Assembly (NCBI GenBank): GCA_024449915.1
Contig: JAMZAV010000897.1
Location: 372,001-436,000 of the forward strand
DNA: 64,000 nucleotides
DNA from: Sweltsa coloradensis
Lineage: Eukaryota > Arthropoda > Insecta > Plecoptera > Chloroperlidae
Direction of reading: 5' to 3'
The translations under genes and the position numbers were made by a program. This document shows positions 47,464 through 61,607 of this stretch, in pieces. Within the stretch, counting starts at the first letter, position 1. Each line of letters opens with the position of its first letter. The notes beneath the pieces were generated by a model that was not told the origin of the DNA, searched no databases, and saw only the letters and a program-made list of their open reading frames with translations.

Positions 47464-50400
47464 TACATTTTAACCTCTTAATTATAGTTGCATTATACAT
47501 CTGAATGGATGGAACAGTACTGCAACGAAAAACTGTTGCCTTTGAACTGACCACCAAACATTAATTATAATGTATTACCTTACGCAGGTATGAGCGAGGG
47601 TTTATTTCTCGATTTGGTTAGTCGGGAAACACTCCCGAAGGTGTTATTATTTACTACAATTCAGAAATTTAAAAAAAAAACTATTATGCGTTCCTCAGCT
47701 GGAGCTTTTGTATTCATTTTTAAGTAATATCAGATTGTAAAGTTTGAAAGACTAGAAATGTTGATTGGCAGTCCATATTTGAACATATAACACGACTCCT
47801 GTGGGTGTTGACTTGGTTTTGAAGGAATTATCTATTTACGAATACAAAAGTGTGTTTGTAAGTTTGAAGTAAGAAGTAGAGGAGGGTCGTGCTCGTGGAA
47901 ATGTCATTCCTCCGCTCAAAATTAATCTAGGTCTCAGTGGAAAGTAAAATATCAAGTTTCTTCGCTAAGATGTAGCAATTTAAAACTAAGTTAATTATTA
48001 TTTAGTTTGGAATATTTAGTTTTCAACAGTTGTGTATTTGGTTGGCAAGATATTGGAGAAATGCAATGTTGGTGGGATTGGAAGGAAGGTGGAGAGAGGA
48101 AAAGTCTAGTCTGTGTGACAAGCGTTTTAAAAGTTGTTTATGTAACCTGTATGATATTGTACCTTTGAGTGGATGCAGTGAAATCGTAGAAATGTAGCTA
48201 ATGAGAAATAGTTGTAAATAGTACTTGTAGCCGAGCGAGTTTTGTAGAAGTGAGACAGGAAAAATGTGATCAATAGTCACCTAGTAGGAGACCGTTGTGC
48301 GTCTAAAGTAAGGTTAGTGTTATCCCCTGTATCATATAGTGGTAAGTTAAGAGCTTGAAACGGGATACAAATAGGTGATACTGATCACTAGTTAAAATAC
48401 TTGGGAAATTCTTATTCTTATGTTACGTAATTAAGACAGTGGCGTTGAACATCAGGCATACCCGCTGATATATATAAATCAAGAACACGGGGGCCCTGAC
48501 GACTTCTACCCAACTACTTTATTAACTTAAGGTCTCAATCTTGTCTTTGAATCATGCGCAGATGGGCAATAAAGATCCGCAGCCATATTGGAAACAAGTG
48601 AAGGAGTTTCTAGAGTAAAAATGGTTATTCTGGCATTCCATTGATATTTCCATGTCGGTGTCGCCATCTGTGCATCCTATTTATTATTGTTATTTTGTCT
48701 TACATTATAAGCTAACACAATGACTTCCATTACTTACTATATATTTTGAAACAACCAATGTGTTCCTATTTGACTTTGGATTTGCATTGAAGATGTTAAA
48801 TATGTGTCTCACGTTCTTTTTAAGAAAACATATCATAATAGTATGTTGATTAAACTGAAATGTTATGAATAAAATTTCCCTGACGAAAGTTAAACTTTAA
48901 ATAGCCTCTTCAACTTTACACAGTCACGACAGCTGAGATAATATTGAGAACGTGCTACGTCCATTTTCAATATATCCAATCAAAAGTTGGCGACGAAAGA
49001 AATCCATTCTGTTCGCTGAAGGCTATAAATTCAATTTTTCTTGCTCTGGAAATATTGAACGAAATACATATAAAGTTAGTTTTAAGGAAATTCTAAGCTT
49101 TACATGACAGGAAATTCAGGAAATTTGATATTTAATAGATGTTTTCTGTAACTCTGGAAGGTTTAAAATGAAAACACGTCTAAGAATGAAACTCTGTCCC
49201 AAGGTTTTATTACAAAGAAAAAGAGAAAGAGAGAGAGAGAGAATAGGAGTTGGCCTAAAAGTAATTACCGCCTTGGAAGTTAGGGACAAAGAACATGGCG
49301 CGAGGAAAGTATAGGAAGTTGTTTGACAAAAGAATTGCGACATTTGCCTCGTACCGTTGCTGAAAGTTTAGCTTCCACTTCATTGCGTCTGATTTGCGTC
49401 CCGAGCCTGCGCGACAGAAAGAAACGCAGGCAATCGCTTCACGGTCAAAGCACTCTATAGTCTACAACGCCATGCCATGATGATGGCTGAACACAAACAA
49501 TTTGTAAAATACTTGTTGACAAATTTGTGAATGTGTATATACGTCTTTGTCTCTTATTCAAAATGTTTTTACCACAAAGAGAGAAAAGAGAATATAACAA
49601 TACAGAACATTATTTGCTTCCTCAAGCAACATTATGGAAACAGCTGTGGGTTTAAAAATCATGTGTTATTGCTCAACAAATCTTACCTTATACAAATTGA
49701 GGGAGGATTGTAAGTTTTTTCATAATCAGTAAAAATATTTTAACAACGGTATTGGCTTTTATTAGAGGTAAGTGAAAATATCGTTTTGAGTATATAGATG
49801 CTATACAAAGCGCTATTTTTCCACTTAAAAGTAAAGTTTTCCAGACCTATTTAATTTAATTTAACATTGTATTTATAATTTGTTTATAAAAAAAATTTAT
49901 TCAGTTGATAACAAACTTGATGACATAATTTTAAAATTAAAATACGAGAAAACTTCATACACTAGTTTTTTTTAATTTAGCCAAGAAAAAGATCAACAAA
50001 ACGCTCTAAAATGACACTTGAAAATGATATTTTAACGTACCTCTACTCATAATCCATTGTAACCGTATGCACAAATTTGGTTTTAAATGCGGCACATTAC
50101 TTTTTAATTTCGTCACATTTTAGACCAGCTGTGAGTTTCGCTGATTGTAAACAAAAAACGTACACGTTCGTTCCTGTCCAACGTAATGCACATGATTAAC
50201 TAAACCAATTTTCCCCATGCGAGCGCCTGTTTTTCTACCTAGCTTAGCCGCATCTGTTGTGCGGTGTTGGTCTTGTCGAGTTATTACACAGAAAGGGCTG
50301 ACTGTCCGGTGTCCGCGTTGTGCGAACGTGCTGTGAATATAACGCAGCTTGATGGATGACTCATTTCACAACAACCAAACAACTGGACATCCCGCTGGGA

Positions 50401-52500
50401 CGTGAGTTGTACGACATCAGTGCCGCCTGGTGGAGAATTACGGCAATACCGTGGGGATGGTGGTAAGCTTGTTTCAGCCAGCCAATCGTAAACTAGGAGT
50501 CAAGGTCAATTGCCGGTGCGGTGGTCATACCTTGTTAGGGGACGTTTTAGCGTTATTGCTACAGGGTCACAGTGCCATATTAACATTGTTACAGAATTAC
50601 ACATTTTGCACACTTAATGTTTGTTAACTCATAAAACCAATTTTGCCAAGTTTGATGACAAAAAGGAAAAACAAAGATGTACATTTGACTCGTTTGCAGA
50701 ACTATGAAGTGTTTCATGGTCTTCATATAGAAATAATCACTATTGTATTAGGAAGATTTCGATTTTGCTAAACAGAAGTTGAGGGAATCCACAGGAGAAG
50801 ACAAATGTATGTTGATTCTTGCAGATCTAGCTCAAAGTTTTTTAAAGGTGTTAAAGGACCGCTTTAACGATCACATTTAATTAATGATCTATATTAATGT
50901 TTGTGTGACTAGTGATGAGGCATAGAGACTGTTTTTCTGTTTTTAATCACTGATTCAGCTACATCAACAGTGGGATGCCATAGTTCTTTAACTGGTAACA
51001 GAAGGGTCATCACAGCAATACATTTAACCGAATAAATATATTTACCTACAATCTAAACAGGTCCACAACCCGCTAAACGCATTATTGGATTTAATAACAC
51101 AACAAAAACACCATAAACAATTTTGCCTCGAAATTGACAAAAACGACAAATTGCGTAATATCCCGTGTCAATAGATTATCGTCTGGCCTTAAATTGGTGC
51201 AATATATTCCAGGCCAGTATGTAACGGGACCGTCCTGTCCCTAGGGACTTCAAGGATAATGGCACAGGCCTCGACTATAGTTCTACATCACTCTGTCAGT
51301 CCATACTCCCCGCCAGTTGGTATCAGTGTCCCCCATCGATCTAGATAGGACGTGACAATGGTTCACTCGAACCTCTACCGGGGGTTTAGTGGGATAGCTA
51401 TCTACTCAAGTGAAGCCAATCAGAGATTCGATACCGTTCTGTCAGCAATCTTGTCGGCGCATCTTGTTAATGATCTCGTTCTAATGCGTATTCCAAACAC
51501 TTTAGGCTTAGTTCAATGATTGCGTCGCTTTCAGAGAAGGGTTGAAGTGGAAGCGGTTCACTTTATACTCACATCTAGAGCTGGCTGCCCGAATGGAAGG
51601 AATCTTAGATTGCATGCATAAAAGCTATAATATGAACGTTCCTCTTGCTTTATTAGCTATAATATATTTTGTCTTGCGGACTAATGCGGTATAGTTGACA
51701 AAAGACGCAAAGGGTAACGTATTGTGACCAGAGATCACGCGATTAAGAAAATATTTTGTTTACTATTTTAAAGTGAATTATTTACAGATTTATTTTAATA
51801 TTATTTTAATTATCTGAAAAATATAATTAACTATTTGAATTTATACGTGAAACTTGATATAGAACGATAAGTTAAGTGGAAATAACAACGGGAGAATGAC
51901 AAGTCCCACGTCTTAGCAGTTTTAGACTAGAGAGCAGACGTGGCACGTCCATTGACCCCAAAATTAGTTAGTTAAAACTTTAAAATGAAAGTTTATTTAG
52001 GGTGGTGCCTCTTACTTATTCAGATCAATGCTTGCTAGGCAAGACGAGGTGAATAGACCACTAGCTGCCTTATAGCACACGCACGTACATTTTGAGAAAA
52101 CTTCGGTCGATGTCGTCTTTCGGCAAACCTCACCTAAGGGTTTTTAGTGTAAACGTTAATATCGATATAGTCTTCTAAAACCATTTCTTTCCAACAAACT
52201 TTTCACCCTTTAAATATCTATTCCCTTGAAGAGAATAAGAGTCAGCTAACAAAAATTTAATGATTGGCCATTTTTAACCACGTATTACTGCAGCTCTGCA
52301 TGTTGGTGAAGTTTTTAAAAAAAATAGTGTTGTTACTTAACGAATCTAATACAGCTTAGTTAGCTAATAGTTTATTATAGCTATTAGTTAGCTATTACTA
52401 AGCATTAAATACAGCATTAGGCTAATTTAGACGACAAAGGGTTAGATATGTTCAAGCTTGGCTGACCGAGTATAATTTCCAGTTTACGTCAGCAATCTCA
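47464..52500. other. AT-rich DNA, little recognisable
   Basis: Includes a GA-rich microsatellite at about 49219-49243 and a less AT-rich block at 51190-51600 without splice-bordered frames. Near 50340 a GCTTGATGGATGACTC recalls the family M terminus. No gene or RNA is supported. Confidence 0.45.
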
Positions 52501-52526
52501 GCGTATTCCTGCCATGCAGACCCGAC

Positions 52527-52544
52527 CCCCCCCCCCCCCCCCCC
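52527..52544. repeat. C homopolymer run
   Basis: A run of about 18 C. Similar G or C runs occur at 1-13, 12037-12047, 18726-18744, 23339-23347, 25604-25614 and 28869-28881. Their lengths should not be trusted. Confidence 0.8.
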
Positions 52545-55429
52545 TCCCACCACAACATCCTGTCCGAAACTCCTAGTTTGTGTCTATCTCTGGATATCTC
52601 ATCCCCTCGCATTGACCACGACTGGGACTAGACTTGGTTCAGTTGGCCAAGCATGGGGTACGTAATAATTAGCATGTGACCTAGGGTTTGTACTGTAGGA
52701 GAGAACACGGGATGTTCTGTAATCCATCAGTGTAGCCGTACCGTGGCTTACAATAGCTGACAAGTTGACACTTACGTAGTCCGCAGCAACAATTTCTCAC
52801 CCTCCAACCAACAACACCGCCTGTCACATTCAATCCTTTATATTCAGATCTTCAGAGATATTCCACATCCATTTTCACAATCAATTATACGAAGCTTACT
52901 TCCATAATCTAAATACGTTGGCTATTTCCCAATTATTTTAAGATTTAATATTTTTCTATGCTGCACGTAAGCCTTATCTTGAATGTGCTTTTTATGAATT
53001 AAGATTTCCACATAATAAACAAAGAGTAACAATACAATTTATTTACCACATACTTATGGCAAGCTGTTCATGGTGGCTAGAACTTAACAGTTTTTTAAAG
53101 TTTGCTGTTAGCAAAGTATACATTATAATTGTGCTTCACAATAATGAATCACACAAAATCTACAACTATATCGCAAACTTACACAGAAAGCAATCTTCAA
53201 CGTTTCAGTTCCATAATACGTAAACCTTAAATAACAGTTTAAGAAAATGTTAACTTTCTGAGAAATATTTGTACATAATTCTTTGTGGGAAGTTAAAGGT
53301 ATTCTTGGGTTAGAAGACGCTGATATTCAACTAGTGCTTTACTAAATTAAATATTTAAATATCATCAACCAATGTCTACAAATGTGTTCAAAGTTTATTT
53401 TAATGAGAGTTGTTTTTTGTTTCTTTATCGTTTCGTAGAAGGAAGGAAAGAGAAAATATAAATATTCTACTAACCGGTAAAAAGCACAACTGGAACGAAA
53501 AGATAAATCTTATTAATGTTTGCTCTAAAATTCTAATTTTTCTCCTCTAAGTATCTGCCCTGTGCTGCTAAAGAACGTGTCAGAAGTGTTTCTCAGAGAG
53601 TAGGAAGTTGCTCGTAAGTATGAAGCGAGGAAGTCACAAGATCCTAGCTATCGAGGACCCCAGGGCTTGCAAGATAGCCGTCAACCTACTGACTCGAGCT
53701 GTTGCGAGAATCCATCTTAAAAGTTAATATCCTTCATCATTCAACGTCTCAGCTCACCCGTTTTACAAGATGAAAACCATTTGTCATTTCTTGAATTTTT
53801 ATTTTCGCTATTACTTTTTGCTACATAAAGTTCAAATAACTGTGATATGTAAGGTCTTATTAGGTTACAAAACTAGGTGAAGGTCAATTTCTTAAGAATG
53901 TCTTATTTATAAATCGATTTTATGAATATTATTATTAGAACCAGTAATCAGAAATGGTATTGGTAATTCGATATTAAAAAGTAACATTAATGACACAAAG
54001 TGCTTCGACGAATGAACTGAAAGCAAACAGCGTTGACTTGAAGAATGCAATACGTGTTCCAGTCACAAGGAACTCCGTATGTGAATGTATTTGGAAAAGT
54101 ATGTCTATTTGGGAAAAACTAATATAAACTTATATTGAGATACGATCAAAGTGGTTTGGATTCTTTATTGCCCAAGAAAAGTTTAACAAATACCACAACT
54201 CAACTTGGATTGAAAATAGAGTTTCGTGATACAACTAAACATTTCGAACGGCAGGTTTTTAGTTGTGCTTGTGAAGAATGTTGTAGTTTCGTCGTAAAGT
54301 TAGTCCCGCATGGCACAATAGGTTATTGCGTGTCTGTGCGTGGGATAAGAGGCAGAAGCGGCCATCTGTCTCGTGTCAGCGTTTCTCTGTTATCCAATGA
54401 ATGTGCCCCTAGGTCGCGCAAATATGGTTTTATGGCTGGCGATAAAATGTGAGCGACGGATCTTCAGCCAGGCTAGTACGGGTTCAGGCTATTTTCTCGT
54501 GAACAGTTTTCAAGCTAAACCTTACAATCAAACCAAGGCTACATAGCAGGATTCTAGAAATATATCGTTTAATGTCAAACATGTTGTGTATGAAGTCAGC
54601 AGTTTTTTTTTATACTTTATATATTTATTTATTATTTCACTCAAATACATCAATACTGCCATTTTACATTGAGGTACTAGGATACAATACATGTTTTAAT
54701 CATATCAAAAAATAAAAACTAATAAAAACAGTTAATCATTAACAAATCAGTAAACATACCCTTGGTCAATCACTAAGTATATAAATCAATAGTTTAGTTG
54801 TTGTTGTATTTAAACGGAGCGAATCGAGAAAGTAACCTCATAAATGACTCCAAATATAGACCTAGGATAATAAAATATGATTAATCTTATAGCTTGGAAA
54901 GATGTGTGATCATGTTTTTTATTTCGACTGCAACAAATCAAATTAGGCAGGCTAGTATTTAAAGTAACAAAAGAATCACGATCTTGCCTAAGAAGTAATA
55001 GAAAAATGTTAGTTTTTTTCATGTTTTTTCTTTTTTTTAATGTAAATACAAGTTTGATTCAAGGTTTACGCAAAAATATATACACCAAGAAAAGTACAAA
55101 CCATGACAATAGATTCCAATTGAATTTAATTACAATGCAAATGACGAACCTTCATATGAAGAAAGTACAAGTTTCAAAAAATAAACACAAACGTCGGCAG
55201 TTGTGGTGTCAGATACATGGAGAAAAAGAATTGAATGAAGTTCGCAGTGTAGAATTGTTTTCTGTCATTACGAGAGCGTCCAGGATAAAAGAGAGTAGTG
55301 TGTCTGGATCGCCTTGTCGGGGGAGCATTAGAACCTAATTGAGATGAAAGAGGAGAGAAGAGTTCGCAGAGCACACGGAACTAAATAATGCCGAGACACA
55401 GATATAAATCTTCGGCTGGAGAAAGAGAG

Positions 55430-55460
<31 letters not shown>

Positions 55461-55700
55461 CTACAGGTCGATAATAAATTATGATCTATGGTCGTATTCG
55501 ATTCGCTCTGAATGTCATCATTAATTACCTATTTCTAAATAAATATATATTGGTATTCTATTTTTATCAGATCGTAATATATATAGAAAATGTATAAAGA
55601 ATTATTTGTGGGGGGTACATTAAACAGTACATCTGCATTTTGTACTCCTTCTTTGGGAACAAGTGTTAATAACCGAATATAGTATAATCATAAAATAAAC
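52545..55700. other. AT-rich DNA without supported genes
   Basis: The 105-codon frame at 54135-54452 (+) has no known motif. GA-repeat DNA lies at 55424-55461. No repeats with clear borders were found. Confidence 0.4.
55424..55461. repeat. GA microsatellite
   Basis: A simple GA repeat with one interruption near 55446. Confidence 0.9.
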
Positions 55701-55754
55701 CAAAATGAAACAAATAAATTATAAACTTTGCGACCTAACCTGACTGGCACTTTT

Positions 55755-55945
55755 TTTGTAAACTGGTGAAAATGGCACCTTCGTTTATAGGAAAAAGTCT
55801 TGATGGTATCTGTAAAAATTGCACCACAGCTTATACGAATTATACATTTGGTGGAGGTGCCGGGTAAAATGGTATCGCGTATGTGTGAACTCTGAAAATG
55901 GCTCCACAGCTCATAAGAACTATACTTTTGGTGGAGGTGCCGGGT
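55755..55945 (+). repeat. Short tandem array carrying two tRNA-Ala-complement motifs
   Basis: Three diverged units of about 60-80 bp share TGAAAATGGC.CC, a CAGCT.ATA block and GAA..ATAC. The second and third end in TTTGGTGGAGGTGCCGGGTA (motifs at 55849-55865 and 55929-55945), while the first lacks the motif. The motif has therefore been amplified together with its flank only here. Confidence 0.6.
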
Positions 55946-58322
55946 AGAGGCAAGAATTATTGGATTATTTCAGGACTTGTTTCCCAATCTCCTAAATTTG
56001 CTTTTAATGGACATAATTACGAATAAATGGAAGTTCCAAAACAGTCATAAACCAGAGGCATGTATTTGGGTTGAAAAAAAGAGAAAATTTTCGTTTTTTA
56101 TTATGCCCAAAAGCGGTGAATTGGTGTTGAAAAATACTTAACATTTAGGTGAAAGCTCTTTGTCTCTTTCCCCCCTGATGTTTTAAAACATTTTTGGTGT
56201 GGAATCTTATAAGCGACTTGCAGATATCAATAAAATGTAGTTATGAGAATTCAGAGACAAGTATTTGTGGTGGAAATTATTTGTGAATTGGTGTTGGAGA
56301 TCTTTTATAATTATCGGTTTTTAGCGATGAAAATTCGTTTTTACCGGAAATACCTGCCCCTGGTCATAACCATAGCCTTGACCTACATTCCAACCTGCAT
56401 GTTCCAAAAATGCATTTAGCAATTAGAAGAGAGAGTGTGGAAGATAGAGAGAGAACAAAAAATAGAATAATTGAATAATTTACACCTGGCTTTATTGACG
56501 GTAAAATGTCTCCTGCTTGAGAGGGTTAGATAAGTCATATTCCAGAGATACGTATACTTAAGATGATGCCTGTTAGTATTATGTTCATCTCTTTTGATCT
56601 TCAAACACTTTCTGTCTGCTAGAAGATCAATAGTTAATTGTCTGTAATTGAGTTAATTTGCGCAGTTCACTTTAACTAGATTAAAATTTCGCTTTATAAA
56701 TTTCTCGGCCAATTTGTTGAAACATCAAAGAAGATAGCTTTGACGTAAGTCAACATTATTTTAACAGATAGAAGAGAAAAACTTTAATAGAAACCTTGAA
56801 GCTACTGCGAATATTCTACTTATTCTTCAGACTCGTTAATAATAATTGCATGTTGAAAACTAATAACCAGTTCGTATCATGCAGCCGTCTAATATTTAAC
56901 ATTTTAATTATTAAGTTAAAAAAGGTCAAAAGTCAACTGGTTCTAACTATTAAGTTAAAGGGACAAGGGATGGATGATTCTATCACGCGATAGTGAAATG
57001 TATTCCAGCGAATTAAAGGGGATGTACGCAATCGATTGTCACGGCCACTAGAGACTTCCAGATAGTTTCTGGTGGGGTTGCTTATATGATCTACCTGGCA
57101 GTAGTTTTTTTAAGAGTTTTTACCGTTGGTTTTAATGGATATTAGACAGTATAAAAAGTGAAGGATAATTGGTAGGAAAATGGATTTCTAGCTTAAAACC
57201 ATACCTGAGGATACATAGGCAAGAAAATCAAGAAAGCAAGTGTCCTAAAGGTAACCGTTCATCCAAGATCATTATCGTATTGAATAAAAATAAGTATTAA
57301 TTCATAATGTTTTAGTTGAATACCTCCGAAGTTGCCATTAACCTTTCATAAAAAACATTTGTAAAAGATGTCATAATGATTCGTTTTAATTTCCAACCAC
57401 ATTAATTTCCACGTGCTTAAGATAATCATCTATACGCCCTCTAAAGTAAGTTAATGAGCTGTAATATCTACAGGAAAATATGTTTAAGTAGTGATTCAAC
57501 ATATTTCACAAGCAACGTTGCCTGATCCATTTTAAAATCATGTCTGTATCAGTCTACAGCACTTGTAACATTTACATTATTATAAACAAAACACAATTTC
57601 ACTTCATTTCATACGTGAATAAAATCGTTAATATTTAAATCACATCAAAACAACGTCATAATTTGGGTCATGATTACCTTCAAACTTAATTAAAGCAGAA
57701 GTTTGATGTTGGTCGCATAATTCTGGTAAGTAGTCTATAGCTTCCTTGTTCCCACGTCATCGTTTAATTAAGAACCCAGTCGAGTGCGCTCTCATCGAAG
57801 CGACTCGACTTGGCAACATTATTTAGAGTATAATCGGTTGAGATCATAGCTCTTGAGTAAATCCGGATCATCATTTCGCCCAAGTTTCCCGTCGTTATTT
57901 TAAGCCTGTCCGCGCAGATAGGACGGCAAAGCCCAGTCTATAACGAGGACTTAAAGTAAGGGTGAAAAGTGTTCAAACAACGAGCTTATTATGAAAAGAG
58001 TTTGTTTTATAATAGAGAAGATGATAACGGAACCTGCTTAGATTTCATGGCGTCTCTATTGTTATCTATTGTAATGGGGTATCTTGCAATATCAAGTTTT
58101 TCTACTGTTTTATATTGGCTTGTAAATTCGCTTTGTTCTTTTGCTATGAACTCATAGACTAGTCGGCTTTTAAGAAACTTAAACTTGAGGGTAAATGTAT
58201 ATTTTGACTACCGGTATACACTCACTCTAAGATATTGTATCTAATCCAGTACTTTCTTGGAAAAACAAAATATAGTAAATTCATTATTTTAACGAATAAC
58301 AATAATGCGTAATTGCCCATAT
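55946..58322. other. AT-rich DNA without recognised features
   Basis: No gene, RNA or repeat boundary is supported. The frames at 56796-56993 and 57969-58157 look random. Confidence 0.45.
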
Positions 58323-58939
58323 AACTAGGAAAACGCTTAAGTCCCGCCGCGTTGATGGATGAGCGTAATTTTTTTAAACGAAAAAAGCGTAAAATTGCGA
58401 TTTTTTTAATAGATAATTTTTCGATTACGCTCAAATTTCACACAAATATATTGATTCATAAAATAAAGTTCTGTGAAAAAAATCATTACAATCGGATAAA
58501 GCATGTAGGTTTTATTCGTCGAAGAAATGTTAAAAATTGAAAAAAATCGTAAAATTGCGATTATCATGAGTAATAATTTTTCGATTGCGCTCAAATTTCA
58601 CACGAATATATTAATTCATTAAATTAAGGTTCTGTTAAAAAATCATTACAATCGGATAAAGCATGTAGATGTTATAAGTCGAAGAATTTTTTTAAAAATC
58701 GAAAAAAAATCGTAAAATTGCGATTTTCATAAGAAATAATTTTTCGATCGATTTTTTCCCCCCGTGCAGTTCTTCGTTCAGAGATTTCATAGACTCCATA
58801 AAAGTTCATCGCAAGTGGAGAATTGGTTTAGCCGGAATCGTGTTCACAGACACACAAAAATACAAAAAGAAAAAAAAAAACATTCCGGATTTTTTTTCTC
58901 CAGTGTAGTGAAATGGAATCTTCGCTACGCTCATCCAAC
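58323..58939. mobile_element. Dispersed repeat family M, copy 4 (longest)
   Basis: Starts AACTAGGAAAACGCTTAAGTC and GTTGATGGATGAGCG, and ends TACGCTCATCCAAC, so the GTTGGATGAGCG-type termini are inverted. The interior holds three tandem units of about 155-160 bp (each with CGTAAAATTGCGATT, near 58390, 58549 and 58711). The family's 3' block with GGTTTAGCCGGAATCGTGTT follows. Non-coding. Confidence 0.7.
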
Positions 58940-60293
58940 AAATATAGTTAGTAATATGTGCATAGAATGCATGAGAGAAACATAATTGAAAGGACTTAAC
59001 AACAATATTCTTTCATTAATAGTTGGAGAAGAGCATTTTTAGTTTACAACCCTACATGACACGCCTTACAGATGGGTTAATCAACGCGTGTTTAAACCCT
59101 ATGTTCCAGTGATGACTTACTGTAAATTTTAAGCAAGGCACATTGTGTTATGGGGCCTTGCTCTACTCTTGCCACCAGCAATATGTACGTATTTTGTAAT
59201 CCAGACATATTGAAATAAATAATAATAATTGGTTTCTTTCACGATTCTGAAGAAACCGGTTTGTGAAGTAATTTACAATAATTTGATTTAAAATTTATAA
59301 AATTTATACTTTAATTTGACATCTAATATTACACTAATCGTCCCCACCATCGTCAATCACTGACATAAGTAATTTATTATTATTTATTGGCATCAGTTGC
59401 AAAAATGTATAACAAAAGCAAATGAACCATTGTGTGATTGTGTTGCAGGCATACCAAAATTCCATTTTGTTGAACTAAAACTCAAGTTGTTATCTTCACC
59501 TCCTTAAGATTGAAATATAAATACGAAGGCAAGAACAAATCTTACAAAATGATTACTGAAGTGTCTTATGTCACATTTGCGAGTATAGCAGACTTCAAAT
59601 ATTATATTAAACTCAGCAAACTCACGCTTCATTCAATCAGGAACCAACTCGGCTTTCAAACGAGTTTCAAAATACAGTCGAGATTCGTTTTTCCTTCACT
59701 TTACATTTCAATCAATCATATCGCTTCGTTTCGCACTTTCTTGTGCCGAATATACAATATGTCAGGTAAGAATTCTGCTTTTTTATTACGAAGCCATGAC
59801 AAATTTGAACGGTTATCAACCTTTTGAGTACTACTCGCGAGTCATGCTCGTTTTCGTGGTGGGCTTTTCATTGGAACTGGATAATATAAAATCTATTTTT
59901 ATACATTCCCCTCCGTGCAGTAAATTATTCAGTGAATACCACGGTTTAACCAAAAGAGGACAACAAAATCTCAATAATAACTCATCATCACAATCTATAT
60001 TTTAAAGGGCAAATTGTCACAGTAAATTCCGAGATTCGGACAAATGAGAATTTTAATTTATAAGGTTTAAAACCGAAACATGTTGAATTGGCTAAAAAGA
60101 TTTACACGGTAAAATTATTATTTAAGCCTTGGAGCAATAACTCAAATTTTGCTTTAATGTTATAAAACAAATGTGTCACTTGAATACGATGATTTTATTC
60201 TTTTACCTCGAGTTGGACCTGGTATTGTGTAGAGAAAGTTGTATAATGGGAGACATTACGAGTAAGCTTCGTGATGATACATATACGGATAAA
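58940..60293. other. AT-rich DNA without recognised features
   Basis: Overlapping frames at 59510-59827 and 59796-60005 are in different phases and lack motifs. Nothing else is supported. Confidence 0.4.
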
Positions 60294-60295
60294 GA

Positions 60296-60328
60296 GACAG
60301 ACAGACAGACGGACAGACGGACAGACAG

Positions 60329-60425
<97 letters not shown>

Positions 60426-60438
60426 TAGACAGACAGAC
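60296..60438. repeat. GACA tetranucleotide microsatellite
   Basis: About 140 bp of (GACA)n with a few GACG interruptions near the left end. The apparent TDRQ-repeat frame across it is a by-product. Confidence 0.95.
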
Positions 60439-61607
60439 GTTTAACTGTAGCTCACCATGCCTATATTATTCCCCGTAATGTTTTAGGTGTAATAAGTAAG
60501 TGTTCTAAAAAGCAATATAGGCCTACTTTAGGTACTTTCCAATCCCTGGCGGTTAAGTCTGTTGAGTAAAGCCTTAATGCGCCTACTTAAGTTTCGCACA
60601 AGCCTCTCTTAGAATCATTTCCCATTAAAGTAAGCTTCCCCCTTAAGAGAGCGGGACTCTTCGAGTTGCGAGGAGTCTGAGGAAGTTTGTATGTTGTTAG
60701 CCGCTAACCGTAAGCTGTTCCAGCACCAGCTTACGGCAGCTCGAATCTATTACCACGTGTGTCATTACTTACGTTAACAGAGCAAGGGTTCGTTACTCGG
60801 ACCACGCTCTCGCCATGACTATACTAGGACCGCATGCCATCAGGGTTGTTGAATGTACACTGTGGTTTTGCATCTAGCACGAGAGAACATATGGTTGAGA
60901 TAAAAATTATGTGAGAAAGAAAGTGATGTAATAAAAAAAATTATTTTGCACAAAAGGAATAATTTATATAAAATTCCTTATATGTTATTATTCTAAGTTT
61001 TGACAGAAGGGACACATACATAAAGAGTTTTAAAAGATGCTAAAATGTGTTGGTATTTTCTATTATTATTTTAAGAATAAACAATGTCACAATACAGTGA
61101 AGATTCTAGAAGCTATTGAGGAAACTAGTAATACATTCTTCAATATAGTGGATCGACGAATTCTTTCTGAAACGACGCAGCTATTTCCCCGGTCTGGTTT
61201 AATATAAAATCCGCATTTCCGCCTGGGACGTTGAATGTAAGCAGAATCCTATGTCGTATGCCCTAGCTGCCTAGTGCCTTGCTGATATTGAGAAAGAACC
61301 GAGAGCTTATATCATTAGATTTGGAGATAGATAGATGGACCATAATAGCAAATATATATATTATGTTTTCCCCTTTTTAATATTGTCATAGAATCAAAAG
61401 TACACTTATGACAGCTGATAATAGACTGGGTTAACAAACTGAAATGTATATCTGAGATATTGTGCTGATTATTTAGGCAATTAAATAATATTGAGAGAAG
61501 TGATTCTGACAATTGTGAGTTAATGATCATGTAGACGAATCCGTCTATGATTATTTGAGAAATGAGTATATCTGTTGTGTTTCGTAGACGATGTGACATA
61601 CTTAGAA
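60439..61607. other. Unremarkable DNA
   Basis: No supported gene or repeat. One isolated TAGGCCTA lies near 60519. Confidence 0.4.

Noticed and set aside
47363..47557. 64-codon minus-strand frame containing a VWSAGDPRFDSR-like peptide
   Set aside because: This peptide is a translation of the tRNA-derived SINE head, seen in many invertebrate predictions, and not a real protein.
54135..54452. 105-codon plus-strand frame
   Set aside because: No known motif, no splice borders or promoter signals I trust, and a frame of this length is expected by chance a few times in six frames of 64 kb.
60171..60428. TDRQ-repeat protein
   Set aside because: It is the translation of the GACA microsatellite.
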